This document shows, piece after piece, positions 7,131-16,434 of a DNA stretch of 37,349 bases. This DNA comes from Bacillota bacterium. GTDB taxonomy: Bacteria; Bacillota; Clostridia; Lachnospirales; Lachnospiraceae. The stretch spans positions 1 to 37,349 of the forward strand of contig JAEYRK010000093.1 of NCBI GenBank assembly GCA_023435645.1. The letters run 5' to 3'. How positions within the stretch are numbered: position 1 is the stretch's first letter; every line of letters begins with the position of its first letter. The position numbers were made by a program, and so were the translations under genes. The notes below the pieces were generated by a model that was not told where the DNA came from, searched no databases, and worked only from the letters and a program-made list of their open reading frames with translations.

Positions 7131-9350
7131 ATGAGAAAAATAATTGTTTTACTCTTCATTGCAGTTCTATTTGTGGGGTGCTCCAGGAATCATGGGAAGG
7201 ATCCCTTAGTTTCACCGGAGGATCTGGGTAACCATCAGAGCAACCAAGGGGCAAAGCCTACGAGCAACCCCACTCCCATAGGTAGCGGGAATGAATCCAA
7301 ATTATCTATGACAGATATCTTTAAGGAAGGCGAAGTCATGGAATTTACCGGAGCAGTCGGTGACTCCATGATTCATATGAGTTTAACCTATCAGGACGAA
7401 CAGTTAAGGGGAACCTATTATTACGATAAATACCGGACGGAAATCGGACTCACGGGAGCTCCGGAGAGTCGCTACCTGGACTATCCGTCCATTCAGCTTA
7501 CTGAGGATACAGAGCAAGAGGGACAGTTTTTCGGTTTATTCATCAATGAGGACAGGATTGAAGGATACTGGAAGAGCTGGGATAAGCGATATCCCATGTA
7601 CCTGATTCGTACCGGCTCAAAGGCCACTCAGCCAAAAGCCCCGGGGGAAGCCATGATGCAAATGGATGGAGCATGGTACGGTGCAAATAAAACATATTTT
7701 AGTGGTTCTGATTTATTGATCCATGTTTTATACGATGACCTGTTATACTTTGAATTAAGTGCTTTTAACGGTACTGCTACCGGGGCTCTATCCGGTTTTG
7801 CCAGCTACCGGGAGGGTACAGCCGGGATAACCTTCCTGGATCATATCAACTGGGAAGACCCAAACAGCGATTACGTAAGCTTTGAATTTGAGTTTAATTC
7901 CAATCAGATCAACCTGTTATCCAACCAATATGATTACGGCTGTGGAATGGGTGTTTCCTTTGAGGAAGCCTATCTCAGAGATGAGCCGGGGACTACCTTA
8001 CCCTCCCTGATGGAGGTTGGTATTGTTAAGACGAAGGAACAGGAGGAGCTGTTTATTAAAACAGTCAATTATGCTGAACACTCCTTTATCAGAAATACGC
8101 AGTCCGTCATGTTTGAGGATATTTTATTGGATGGCAGAAGAGTACAAGCCGGGCCCTCCTATTTAAGAGGTGCCAGCGGCTTCTGCTATTATATCATCGG
8201 GTCTGATTATATCTATGCTGCGATTTATGAGGAGGGTGTCATTCAATATTATACCAATGATCCGAGTTATGCTAATCATATGCCTGATCCTATGAAGCAA
8301 TGGTCAGAGTCCTATGGTAGCGAAATAATATATAACGAGATTAGTGCGCCCTATCCCTTTGACAGTAGACTTCCTCAAATGCTTGCAGATCAGCTGGAGC
8401 AGTTGAAAAAGAATCAGAAGATCTCATTGCCGGAGGCATATACCCTGAAGGATTACAGCTTTGGAGATCTGGATAGGGATGGACAGGAGGATGCTGCAGT
8501 TGTAATAGAGCAAGGCTCAGGGGTCACTACCGGAAGCAGAAAAATCTATCTTTTCCTTAATCAAAACGGAAAGTATAGGCTGGCCTTTGAAAACAGTGAT
8601 ATAATTTTAGGTAGTATGGAGGGTGGTGTATTTGGCGATCCCTATGAGGATATATCCCTGTCAGAGGGCAAGCTTCATGTACAGGATTATGGCGGAAGCT
8701 CCGACCGGTGGGGCCATACCTATACCTTTACCTATCAGGACAAACAACTCATTCTCACTGAGATTACTGTGATAAACTATAATACCCTTCGACTTAACGG
8801 CACAGTAGCTACCTATGACCTAAGGAATAAAAGAGCAGAAAGCAGAACAATGTATGAAGCCTGGGAAGAGGATCCTAGCGGGAAGAATTATAATAACCTT
8901 CTGATTTATGAGGGTAGGATTATACTGGAAGAGGACATCACCTTTGCGTATGCAAAAGCGTGGGGGGAAGAAGCTTTCCTACTGGACCCGGTCTATCCCA
9001 TGCCATCCATTGATAGCTTTGACGGTGTACAGAGGGATTACTCGAGGACGAAATTCACAGCAATGGAGATACTGGACAGAGTTAGAGATAAGTATTATCC
9101 TAAGATGAAGAAGATCTCCATTCCCTACAGCCGGGAGATTCAAGATAACTATTCCTTATTATTGGGATATGAGGCACCAAGCTATTATTACAGTGATGGG
9201 GTACATGATTTATATTATTATCACAGGAGCTTTCTGGAGGATACAGAACGTTATCATCATACTGTCTTATATCGATCAAAGAAGCAAGGATCATCAGAGG
9301 AATTCCAATTCTATGATTATTGGGATGATACAGGGGAAGAAGAGAATTAA
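7131..9350 (+). CDS. Large secreted lipoprotein of unknown function
   Basis: A 739-residue lipoprotein. The signal peptide ends in a lipobox LFVGC with Cys17 as the lipid-modified residue, followed by a Thr/Pro/Asn-rich spacer (about 35-60). The rest is mainly beta-rich, acidic and aromatic. Near residues 445-475 a GDLDRDGQEDAAVV segment resembles a Ca-binding FG-GAP/VCBS-type repeat followed by a strand pattern typical of such repeats. No catalytic motif is recognised. GTGAGG lies seven bases before the ATG, and a TATAAT at about 7077 may be the promoter -10. The DUF1543 gene follows 48 bases later, so the two may be co-transcribed. Confidence 0.8.
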   Translation: MRKIIVLLFIAVLFVGCSRNHGKDPLVSPEDLGNHQSNQGAKPTSNPTPIGSGNESKLSMTDIFKEGEVMEFTGAVGDSMIHMSLTYQDEQLRGTYYYDKYRTEIGLTGAPESRYLDYPSIQLTEDTEQEGQFFGLFINEDRIEGYWKSWDKRYPMYLIRTGSKATQPKAPGEAMMQMDGAWYGANKTYFSGSDLLIHVLYDDLLYFELSAFNGTATGALSGFASYREGTAGITFLDHINWEDPNSDYVSFEFEFNSNQINLLSNQYDYGCGMGVSFEEAYLRDEPGTTLPSLMEVGIVKTKEQEELFIKTVNYAEHSFIRNTQSVMFEDILLDGRRVQAGPSYLRGASGFCYYIIGSDYIYAAIYEEGVIQYYTNDPSYANHMPDPMKQWSESYGSEIIYNEISAPYPFDSRLPQMLADQLEQLKKNQKISLPEAYTLKDYSFGDLDRDGQEDAAVVIEQGSGVTTGSRKIYLFLNQNGKYRLAFENSDIILGSMEGGVFGDPYEDISLSEGKLHVQDYGGSSDRWGHTYTFTYQDKQLILTEITVINYNTLRLNGTVATYDLRNKRAESRTMYEAWEEDPSGKNYNNLLIYEGRIILEEDITFAYAKAWGEEAFLLDPVYPMPSIDSFDGVQRDYSRTKFTAMEILDRVRDKYYPKMKKISIPYSREIQDNYSLLLGYEAPSYYYSDGVHDLYYYHRSFLEDTERYHHTVLYRSKKQGSSEEFQFYDYWDDTGEEEN

Positions 9351-9398
9351 CGAATTCCTTAGGGGATAAAGCAATCATACAACAGGAGGAAAAAGTAG

Positions 9399-9908
9399 AT
9401 GAATTTATTTATGATCAGCTTGGGTGGTAAGGTGAATGGGTGTAATCTTGAGGTGCATGATGTACAGTTTGTGGCTGCGAAGCATATCGACGATACTCTT
9501 AAGGTACTGAGAAGCGGTTGGTACGGTCGAGAGGAAAAGCTTCATATGGATAGCTATAAGCAGATTAGTGGGGCAGATGGTTATACATTGCGCCTCACGA
9601 AGGAGAAGCCTGATAGCAGAAAGCAACTATTCTTTGTCCATCTCGGTGGGTATCAGAAGGATAGCTCTCAGGAGCTTCACGAGGTGGGTCTGCTTGTAGG
9701 GGATACCTTACAGGAGGTAAAAGAAAGAGCACCCAAAGAAATTCAAGCAGATGCGATTCAAAATCATGTGGACAACATTATTAGCGTTGAAGCCTGTCTC
9801 CATAGTACAGATGGGGAGCAGTATTATATAGAGCTAAGTGAAAGCCCAGAGGAATTTGACTTTGCCCCGGATTGGTTTGGCTATAGAAGGCTGGATCAAA
9901 CGAATTAA
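9399..9908 (+). CDS. DUF1543 family protein
   Basis: A 169-residue soluble protein. The N-terminus (MNLFMISLGGKVNGCNLEVH) followed by DVQFVAAKHIDDTL, a Trp-x-Gly segment (SGWYGREEKLHMDSY) and a second half with related strand patterns match the DUF1543 family, whose function is unknown. AGGAGGAAAAAG lies just before the ATG. It ends at a strong terminator, so it is the last gene of the unit that begins with the lipoprotein. Confidence 0.75.
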   Translation: MNLFMISLGGKVNGCNLEVHDVQFVAAKHIDDTLKVLRSGWYGREEKLHMDSYKQISGADGYTLRLTKEKPDSRKQLFFVHLGGYQKDSSQELHEVGLLVGDTLQEVKERAPKEIQADAIQNHVDNIISVEACLHSTDGEQYYIELSESPEEFDFAPDWFGYRRLDQTN

Positions 9909-9914
9909 TCCTAG

Positions 9915-9954
9915 AACCCGTTCAACCGTAGCTTATGGTTTGAACGGGTTTTTT
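9915..9954 (+). terminator. Rho-independent terminator after the DUF1543 gene
   Basis: AACCCGTTCAACC pairs with GGTTTGAACGGGTT (one bulge) around a 9-base loop and is followed by a run of T. This is the clearest terminator in the window. Confidence 0.9.
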
Positions 9955-9982
9955 AGTAATTTAGTATTAGAAGAACAAAAAA

Positions 9983-10024
9983 TTGTTATAAAAATGGGAC
10001 CTGCATAATACACTCATAATGAGT
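9983..10024 (+). promoter_or_regulatory. Possible promoter with a palindrome at the start site
   Basis: TTGTTA, 17 bases, then TAATAC forms a plausible sigma-A promoter for the beta-helix gene. The perfect dyad ACTCATAATGAGT follows at once and would cover the transcription start, as an operator might. Confidence 0.4.
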
Positions 10025-10088
10025 ACTTATTCATGGGTATTAAATCAATTCCAATGGATCGATCATTTAGTTGAGAGGAGGAAGGAAG

Positions 10089-11750
10089 ATGAAATTATTC
10101 CGGCATAGGTGCAGAGTATTTATTCCAAGGGTAGTTCTGTTAACTGCCATCATTCTTTGGTTTGCTTTCTATGGAGCAAATGCAGAAACCGACCGTTCAT
10201 CCTTCAGTAACCCCATATCCCAGGCAAAGGCTCTCACAATCAGCAAGGCAGTTCAGCAGGTACCAACAAAGCCTTCCTTACTGCTTGCTGAGACAAATAA
10301 ATCCAAGAAAACAGAAAGATATCCTGTTCGTAAAGGCGAGGCAGGAGTAAAGAATAGAAAGTATCAGTATGGAGATGTAAGAAGATATGGGGCGGTCGGC
10401 GATGGTGTACATGACGATCATCATGCCCTTATGAATGCACTTAATCAAAATAAGACGGTATACCTTCAGACAGGGAAGACCTATAAATGTAACGACGGCT
10501 TCTATATGAATAACGGACAGATCATTAGAGGAAATAATGCAACTCTTCTGATTGATGATGATTATGCTCCCCAAAATGATATGGGTTATAAGTTCTTAAG
10601 AAGCAGATGGGGAAAGTCGGGCACCACCTATGAAATTTATGATCTGACAATCACCTATGACAGCGATCATACCATTCAGAACTTTCCGGGTGAATTTATC
10701 CTATTCTACCCTGATGGCTTTGAAAAGGTTATTATGAATAAAGTCACACTTCAGGCTGTGGACGGATCCTCCAAGGTACATCTGATGTATGCTTGCAGCG
10801 GTAAGACTATCATGGAAGAGGTTAAATTAATCAATAACAACACAGCAATCAGCGGAGGGTGCCTATGGCTCAATAATACCACGTCCAGGGTAGCAAGCAT
10901 TGATTGTAAGAACAGCTATTTCTATAATTCAAGCTCCGATGAAGCCTTAGCTGTATATGGTTCCGGCTCTGCTCAGGGCTCCTTTGTCGGGTGCACCTTT
11001 GAAAGCACCAATGAGAAGCTTAGGAAGGACACTCTGCCGATTGCGATTTATGATGCATCTATGACCGGTTATTCCGGTGAGGTGAAGGCAGTAGATATCG
11101 AATTTAAGCAATGTAATTTTATCGAACGATTTGATCCGGATAATAAATTTGTCAATGTCTGCTATCTTGGAGTTGGATCCTCTAATTTTAATAAATTCAT
11201 AACAGTTACCCTAAATGAATGTACGATGAATAATGAAAATCCTGCCTCCCCCTTTGGATTAAGGGAACACTACATTTCCTTGAATGGAACGAATTTCATT
11301 TCCAATTCAGTGATTAATGTGAATCAATCTGAGCTGTTTTTAAATAGCAGTATAGCAGGAACCTATAGTGCCTGGGTCAAGAAGGAGGCTGTTGGGACTA
11401 CCCTGGTACCCTCCATTCATATCAAGGACAGCAAAATTGAATGTGAGTATGCAGTAATTGATATACCTAACACCCAAAACTATCCAATCAACGCCTCAAT
11501 TGATAGCTGCAAAATCCAAATTAGAAATGCGATCTCACTTGTGAAGGCAGTCTATCGTGTCCCATTGGCAATCTCTATCATGAACAATACGATTACCGCG
11601 GATCAAACCCTTAAAAAGTTCACATCTGTATATGGAGAAACCCACAAAACCATACCACTTAACGCTACGGAGAAGATATCCATCAAAAATAATGTTTTGA
11701 ATAAGAAGAAGCTGAAAGATCTGGAAATCCATAGAGATTTAAATCAATAA
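10089..11750 (+). CDS. Secreted right-handed beta-helix (pectate-lyase-3-like) protein
   Basis: A 553-residue exported protein. A basic N-terminus and a hydrophobic segment ending AFYGANAE form the signal peptide (about 1-31), followed by a low-complexity spacer to about residue 90. Then comes GDVRRYGAVGDGVHDD, the hallmark start of the pectate_lyase_3 / glycosyl hydrolase 28-like beta-helix fold. The rest shows repeated short strands with Asn ladders, as expected for a parallel beta-helix. No catalytic residues can be assigned, so a structural or carbohydrate-binding role is as likely as an enzymatic one. The ATG with AGGAGGAAGGAAG directly upstream was chosen over a TTG six codons earlier. 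It ends before a bulged hairpin terminator. Confidence 0.82.
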   Translation: MKLFRHRCRVFIPRVVLLTAIILWFAFYGANAETDRSSFSNPISQAKALTISKAVQQVPTKPSLLLAETNKSKKTERYPVRKGEAGVKNRKYQYGDVRRYGAVGDGVHDDHHALMNALNQNKTVYLQTGKTYKCNDGFYMNNGQIIRGNNATLLIDDDYAPQNDMGYKFLRSRWGKSGTTYEIYDLTITYDSDHTIQNFPGEFILFYPDGFEKVIMNKVTLQAVDGSSKVHLMYACSGKTIMEEVKLINNNTAISGGCLWLNNTTSRVASIDCKNSYFYNSSSDEALAVYGSGSAQGSFVGCTFESTNEKLRKDTLPIAIYDASMTGYSGEVKAVDIEFKQCNFIERFDPDNKFVNVCYLGVGSSNFNKFITVTLNECTMNNENPASPFGLREHYISLNGTNFISNSVINVNQSELFLNSSIAGTYSAWVKKEAVGTTLVPSIHIKDSKIECEYAVIDIPNTQNYPINASIDSCKIQIRNAISLVKAVYRVPLAISIMNNTITADQTLKKFTSVYGETHKTIPLNATEKISIKNNVLNKKKLKDLEIHRDLNQ

Positions 11751-11787
11751 GCAGATGTTATTAGGATGAGGTATGATAAGAGAATAT

Positions 11788-11832
11788 AGACGTCTTAATG
11801 GTCTGATTTATACCATAGAGGCGTTCTTTCTA
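11788..11832 (+). terminator. Probable terminator after the beta-helix gene
   Basis: AGACGTCTTAATGGT pairs imperfectly with ACCATAGAGGCGTTCT around a short loop and is followed by TTCT. The stem has a bulge and a mismatch, so confidence is moderate. Confidence 0.5.
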
Positions 11833-11943
11833 TTGCATTTTTTAGGATACCAATTAAGTAATATAATATTACCTTGCAGTATTATGGCATTAGTAATAGA
11901 ATAAGGGAAGAAGTAAATGAATAGGTTATGGGAGGATATAAAC

Positions 11944-12711
11944 ATGAATGAGAGCAAAACAAAATTAATCGGGAACATTATCGTTGCATTTATACTTGGG
12001 ATTGCCATTGTATTGTCCTGCTTTATCGGTGTGAAGGGCTTGGCGGACTTCAAACAGAAAAAATACCAAATTAATATTAAGGGATATACCAAGCAGCAAA
12101 TTATTTCAGATATCATCGTATGGTCCGGAGTATTTGATGTGCAGGCAGTGAATCCGAAGGATGGCTACAGCTTGATTGAAGCAGATAAGGAGAAGGTTAA
12201 GAGCTATCTTATGAACAAAGGATTTGCTGAAGAGGAACTAATCTTTTCTTCTATTTCCATTACAGAGAATCATGTTCTCAATGAGTATGGAGGATATACC
12301 AATGAGATTAAGGACTACAATCTGATACAGACCGTAACGATTAGCTCGTCAGAAATCGAGAAGGTTACAGAGGTTTCTAGAAATGCAACGGAGCTGCTCA
12401 ATGATGGAGTGCAATTCCAATCCTATGCACCGGAATATCATTATACTAAGCTGGAGGACCTAAAGGTCAGCATGCTGGCTGAAGCTACACAGGATGCTAC
12501 AAAAAGAGCACAGCTGATTGCTGAAAATGCAGGCAGCAAGCTGGGACAGCTCACCAATGCGAAGCTTTCCAGCATTAAGGTTACCCCGCTCTATTCGGTA
12601 CCCAATGAGTATTACAATGATTATGGCTATGGAGGATATGTGGATAATGACACGGTATCCTTAGAAAAAGAGGTTACTGTTGCAGTGAGCTGTTCCTTTG
12701 AAATTGATTAA
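11944..12711 (+). CDS. Membrane-anchored SIMPL-domain (DUF541) protein
   Basis: A 255-residue protein with one N-terminal membrane helix (about 8-29) and an extracytoplasmic SIMPL/DUF541 domain. The domain is recognised by the QINIKGYTKQQI start, the pattern of paired helices and strands, and the segment MLAEATQDATKRAQLIAEN followed by LGQLTNAKLSSIKV, which is characteristic of the family. The biochemical role of bacterial members is not firmly known; oxidative or envelope stress links have been proposed. The ATG with GGGAGG eight bases upstream was preferred to one nine codons earlier. Confidence 0.8.
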   Translation: MNESKTKLIGNIIVAFILGIAIVLSCFIGVKGLADFKQKKYQINIKGYTKQQIISDIIVWSGVFDVQAVNPKDGYSLIEADKEKVKSYLMNKGFAEEELIFSSISITENHVLNEYGGYTNEIKDYNLIQTVTISSSEIEKVTEVSRNATELLNDGVQFQSYAPEYHYTKLEDLKVSMLAEATQDATKRAQLIAENAGSKLGQLTNAKLSSIKVTPLYSVPNEYYNDYGYGGYVDNDTVSLEKEVTVAVSCSFEID

Positions 12712-12781
12712 GAAATTGATTAAGAGCATGTACATAGATAAAAACAATGGTTGCCAGTACTTAAGGATGTGAAGCAGAAGA

Positions 12782-13858
12782 ATGTTAAGAATGGGACGAT
12801 TAAGTAGGAGGGGAGCATTTAGAAAAATCACCTTTTTTCTAGTCATATTTCTCCTAGGGCTGACTTTCTTATATCAGGATACGGGGGGTACCTTTGCCGG
12901 TAATACCAGCCAGTATTTGGTGCTCATTCAGCAGAAGAATGGCACATGGAAAAGGTATGAGAATCTGATCGAGAAATCTGCCGGAGGTAGCCTGATGGTC
13001 AAAGCAAAGCCGCTTTCCAAAGCCTTAGGGCTTACCTATAAGAAAAACAAAGGTGGATTCACAATTAAGAGAAGCTCGTCCCGATTGCTTACCTTTACAA
13101 GGGATCAAAAGGAATATATCTATACCAAGGGTACTTCCCATACAGCGAAAACTGCTCCGGAGCAGGCATATATCAGCAAGCAGAGTGACTATAACCTCTG
13201 CCAGGTCAGTACCTTAAGTAATTTAGTTTATTATAGGTTATTTAACAGTGCTAGGATCAAGGGCTACGAGAGCTACAAAGGTGTGATATGCTATAGTAAA
13301 TATGAGCCGATTCCCGAAGCTATTCCTGTCACAGCACCAAAGCCTACGGAAAAACCCACTCCAACTCCGATACCTGAGCCTACAGCGATCAGCATCGAGG
13401 GAGTAGAATTCCCGGTAAGAGATCGCTTCCTCTCCATCGAGGATACCCTCAGTGATTGGGGAGGAGCAGCTGAGATCTGGCGGAAGCTGGAGTTGGAGGT
13501 CGATCGTAAGATCTTAGCCTCCACAGACCTTGTGGTTGAAACCGATAGGATCGGCTTCTCTCATCTTGTTACAGGCGGTAATGGTGTCTACTTAACGAAG
13601 TCAACTAAGGGCTATCAAATCAAAATCACCGTGAAGCTGTCAGGCTCGGTTCTGGCCAAGCAGAATGCAGAAATACTAAAGGCTATGGTAGCTACCATAT
13701 CCTCGAAGCCAACTATGGTATACACAGCAATTTATGATTCCTTTACCTCACAGGAAACCCATGGAATTAAGGAAAATGCCTATGTTGTAATCGGAGACTG
13801 TAAAATCAAGGTAGTGATCAAGGAGGGAGAGGTCACCTATTCAATCCTGAAGGCTTAA
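12782..13858 (+). CDS. Secreted protein with a copper-amine-oxidase-N-like domain and a Pro/Thr linker
   Basis: A 358-residue protein. A basic N-terminus with a hydrophobic helix (about 16-30) exports or anchors it. Residues about 40-130 (LVLIQQKNGTWKRYENL, then VKAKPLSKALGLTYKK) resemble the copper amine oxidase N-terminal / stalk-homology fold used in many clostridial surface proteins, often as a wall- or substrate-binding module. A Pro/Thr linker (PTEKPTPTPIPEPT) follows, then a C-terminal domain of unknown type from about residue 202. The ribosome site is weak, so the start (this ATG or the one three codons later) is uncertain. Confidence 0.7.
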   Translation: MLRMGRLSRRGAFRKITFFLVIFLLGLTFLYQDTGGTFAGNTSQYLVLIQQKNGTWKRYENLIEKSAGGSLMVKAKPLSKALGLTYKKNKGGFTIKRSSSRLLTFTRDQKEYIYTKGTSHTAKTAPEQAYISKQSDYNLCQVSTLSNLVYYRLFNSARIKGYESYKGVICYSKYEPIPEAIPVTAPKPTEKPTPTPIPEPTAISIEGVEFPVRDRFLSIEDTLSDWGGAAEIWRKLELEVDRKILASTDLVVETDRIGFSHLVTGGNGVYLTKSTKGYQIKITVKLSGSVLAKQNAEILKAMVATISSKPTMVYTAIYDSFTSQETHGIKENAYVVIGDCKIKVVIKEGEVTYSILKA

Positions 13859-13861
13859 GTA

Positions 13862-14065
13862 GGATTCTATGCCCATGGAAAAGATCCCTCATTGCTAATC
13901 CTGATTAACAAATATAATGAAACATATCTCCCGGATCTGATGAAGTAAGTATATCGGTCCGGGGATTTTACATTCCTGAATAAGGTATCATGGAAAGCAC
14001 TTATTGATCTGTATAATAGCGCGAAGTATTTTGAATTTGTTGAAAAACAAACCATGATATGGTAA
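13862..14065 (+). pseudogene. Possible decayed coding remnant with one internal stop
   Basis: In the same frame as the preceding gene and just past its stop, the translation runs GFYAHGKDPSLLILINKYNE and so on, meets one TAA at 13946-13948, then continues as SGDFTFLNKVSWKALIDLYN to TGG-TAA at 14063. The amino-acid composition looks protein-like, but there is no start signal and no family is recognised. A hairpin (13926-13969) overlaps the stop, so this may instead be ordinary intergenic DNA. Confidence 0.25.
13926..13969 (+). terminator. Possible terminator with a large loop
   Basis: ATCTCCCGGA and TCCGGGGAT pair around a loop of about 22 bases and are followed by TTTT. It is placed to end the transcript of the gene at 12782-13858. 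Confidence 0.45.
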
Positions 14066-14233
14066 CATAGTTAACGGTAAGTTACTCTTAGGATAACAAG
14101 CGATCATAGCTACGTCCTTGCGCTTGATTAGAGGAATGATAAAGTAAGATACCTGTAGTGGCAGTAGGATTCATGCAAAGATTTGATTATAAAAGCTTAC
14201 GATTAAGTTTTTCTTACGTTTTTCTGTGTATGA

Positions 14234-14261
14234 TTGACATTGTTAACAGATGGGATATAAT
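14234..14261 (+). promoter_or_regulatory. Sigma-A promoter of the Ig-like surface protein gene
   Basis: A perfect TTGACA, 16 bases, then a perfect TATAAT, about 60 bases before the ATG. The rest of the 466-base stretch between the flanking genes holds only the possible remnant and the hairpin described for 13862-14065. Confidence 0.78.
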
Positions 14262-14324
14262 GGAATTAATGATTGGCGATATCGTAGGTAATATTAGGAT
14301 GGATTTCAAATAAGGAGGAGCTTT

Positions 14325-16094
14325 ATGAGAAAAATTAGCCGTTTACTTTTCATATCGATTGTTGTATTCATGATGATTTTCGGAGCAATGAGGCTACCAG
14401 GTCAACAGCTGATAGCTTCAGCGAAAACGGAAGCTTCAGCGGATATTACTTTGAATGTAAAGAGTAAAAACCTATATCTAGGCACCAAAGGAAAAGACAG
14501 CTTTGTCTTTCGTGTGAATCCAGCTAATAGCAAGGATGTAAAGCAATATCAATGGCAGATTTTACAGGACAAAGGTGATCCGAAGGCAATTACCATTCAA
14601 TCAGATACCGGTAAGGTGACTGCTAAAAAGGCAGGAACAGCCTATATCCGCTGCAAATTGAAGCTGAAGGATCGTACACTTTATAGTGAAGAAGCTAAGG
14701 TTATCATCATAAATAATATCACTAAGGTCGGCATTGGTAATGTTCCGGAGAACCAACAAATTACTGTGGGTAAAGAATATGATTTCAACGAAGTGATTCT
14801 GGATACATCGGCAGGTACACGGGCCAAGACCAGTGGCATTACACGCTGGGAAATCAAAGAGGATACCGCTGGAGTAGAAGCCGTAACCGCAGATGGTATT
14901 GTGACTCCGAAGAAAGAAGGCAAGTTCCGCATCCGTGCGGTTAGCTTTCAGAATACAAATGCTTATGAAGCATGGCTGAGGAATAAGAATAAGAAGAAGG
15001 ATACGATCACAGCCTCAAGTGATTGGGTGACGATTACTGCTCTGACTTCAGAAGGTGTTGCTTCTACGCAGGAACAGCTGGACGCCTTATTATCAACCAA
15101 TCATGTGAAACAGATTAAGTTTTCTTCAAAAGAATCACTAACCTTAACGATCGGTAAAGGGGATTATTCCGATAAAACTCTGATGATAGAGGCTCCAAAT
15201 ATAGCCGTTAAGAATTATGGTACCTTCAAACAGATAACGATTAATAAAGCCAAGGACACAATTTGGGAAGAGTATGCTAGTAATAATAGCTTGGAGATTA
15301 ATGATGGTATCATTAGCCTGTCCATTCCTGAGAATACCAATGTGAACAGCATTACATTCGGAAGCTCTGCGGGAGCTACTCCTTATTATGATGAATATGT
15401 GAAAAAAATGAAGTTTGATGTATCCTCAATTATTAATCGCTTTTCTACCAATAATACCAGTTCCTTTAATTATGCCGTACTATTAATCAACGGCAGTGTA
15501 GATAAGCTTATTACTTCTGCTGCCACTTCCTATGATATTCGAGGGAAAGGGAAATTAAACTACCTTGAGCTTCAAGATACCGCAGATGGAACTAGGATTG
15601 CCACATCCATTGCACCGGTATTGGACACCAAGGCAGATTATACCCTTGCATTATTTGATGGTGCAGAGGCTATCGAGCTTAAGATACCAATTGGTATAAG
15701 GGCTATCATTGAGAACTTCATGTATTACCCGGTGGTCGCACGGTTTGGAGTGGCTAACTTTAGGACCGTTTCCTTTAACAGCTTAACGCAGATCAATGAG
15801 CAGGGTAACTCAGACTTTGCCCAAGCTGCCAGCTCCTGCAGTGTGATAAAGCTTAGTCCAAATGAAGCACCTAAGGTAACCGCCACCTCTGTTCCTAAGG
15901 GTCAAATGTTATATTCATCCACCTTAACCGGCGAATTTAGCTTTAAGACAATCACAATTGAAGGTATGCTATATTGGGAAAAACCCGATACTGCTGTGGA
16001 AGCCACCGGATTTTATATGTGGACTTTTGTACCCTTCAATATTGATCATTTTAGTGTACTTCACGGGCATACAAAGGTTACTGTGACGGATTAG
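14325..16094 (+). CDS. Secreted bacterial Ig-like (Big_2) surface protein
   Basis: A 589-residue exported protein. The signal peptide covers roughly residues 1-34, ending near LIASA. Two bacterial Ig-like domains follow: the first has the SDTGKVTAKKAGTAYIRC signature (about 90-112) and the second TADGIVTPKKEGKFRIRAV (about 187-205). The remainder (about 245-589) is beta-rich without a recognised family and has no sorting signal or membrane anchor at the C-terminus. A role in cell-surface adhesion or wall association is inferred from the Big_2 domains. AAGGAGGAGC precedes the ATG, a strong promoter lies upstream and a terminator downstream, so it is a single-gene unit. Confidence 0.82.
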   Translation: MRKISRLLFISIVVFMMIFGAMRLPGQQLIASAKTEASADITLNVKSKNLYLGTKGKDSFVFRVNPANSKDVKQYQWQILQDKGDPKAITIQSDTGKVTAKKAGTAYIRCKLKLKDRTLYSEEAKVIIINNITKVGIGNVPENQQITVGKEYDFNEVILDTSAGTRAKTSGITRWEIKEDTAGVEAVTADGIVTPKKEGKFRIRAVSFQNTNAYEAWLRNKNKKKDTITASSDWVTITALTSEGVASTQEQLDALLSTNHVKQIKFSSKESLTLTIGKGDYSDKTLMIEAPNIAVKNYGTFKQITINKAKDTIWEEYASNNSLEINDGIISLSIPENTNVNSITFGSSAGATPYYDEYVKKMKFDVSSIINRFSTNNTSSFNYAVLLINGSVDKLITSAATSYDIRGKGKLNYLELQDTADGTRIATSIAPVLDTKADYTLALFDGAEAIELKIPIGIRAIIENFMYYPVVARFGVANFRTVSFNSLTQINEQGNSDFAQAASSCSVIKLSPNEAPKVTATSVPKGQMLYSSTLTGEFSFKTITIEGMLYWEKPDTAVEATGFYMWTFVPFNIDHFSVLHGHTKVTVTD

Positions 16095-16142
16095 TCCGGA
16101 ATATAAGCAATCACAGGATAAAACAATATAGGCATTAAAAAG

Positions 16143-16192
16143 AACAGTGGTATGGGCTTAGATAGAACAAGCTTTTTACCACTGTTTCTATT
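16143..16192 (+). terminator. Rho-independent terminator after the Ig-like protein gene
   Basis: AACAGTGGTA and TACCACTGTT pair perfectly around a 24-base loop, followed by TCTATTT. It lies 48 bases after the stop codon. Confidence 0.65.
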
Positions 16193-16345
16193 TGGAGAAT
16201 ACCCCCTTATCCAGCTCTATAGTGGATACAAAATGTAAATTAATCATTTAAAACTAAGTTTATGGATTTAAGAACGATGGATAAAGTATGAAAGATAAAA
16301 GTACTAATAATGTATTGGAAGAGTATGGTACATCCACTTAATATA

Positions 16346-16354
16346 TGTTAAAAT
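16346..16354 (+). promoter_or_regulatory. Possible extended -10 upstream of the tandem GNAT gene
   Basis: TGTTAAAAT fits an extended -10 (TGnTAAAAT) about 80 bases before the start; no convincing -35 is seen. Apart from this and the terminator at 16143-16192, the 340-base stretch between genes shows nothing else. Confidence 0.3.
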
Positions 16355-16434
16355 ATTGAATAAGAATAGTTGGATTAGAGAAAAAGGAAGAAGTTAAGTA
16401 ATATTAACAATAGGTTGACTAGAGGGGACAGGCG

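Noticed and set aside
5163..16094. Search for a sortase substrate (LPXTG or NPQTN-like C-terminus) among the neighbouring exported proteins
   Set aside because: None of the exported proteins ends in a sorting motif, hydrophobic helix and basic tail.
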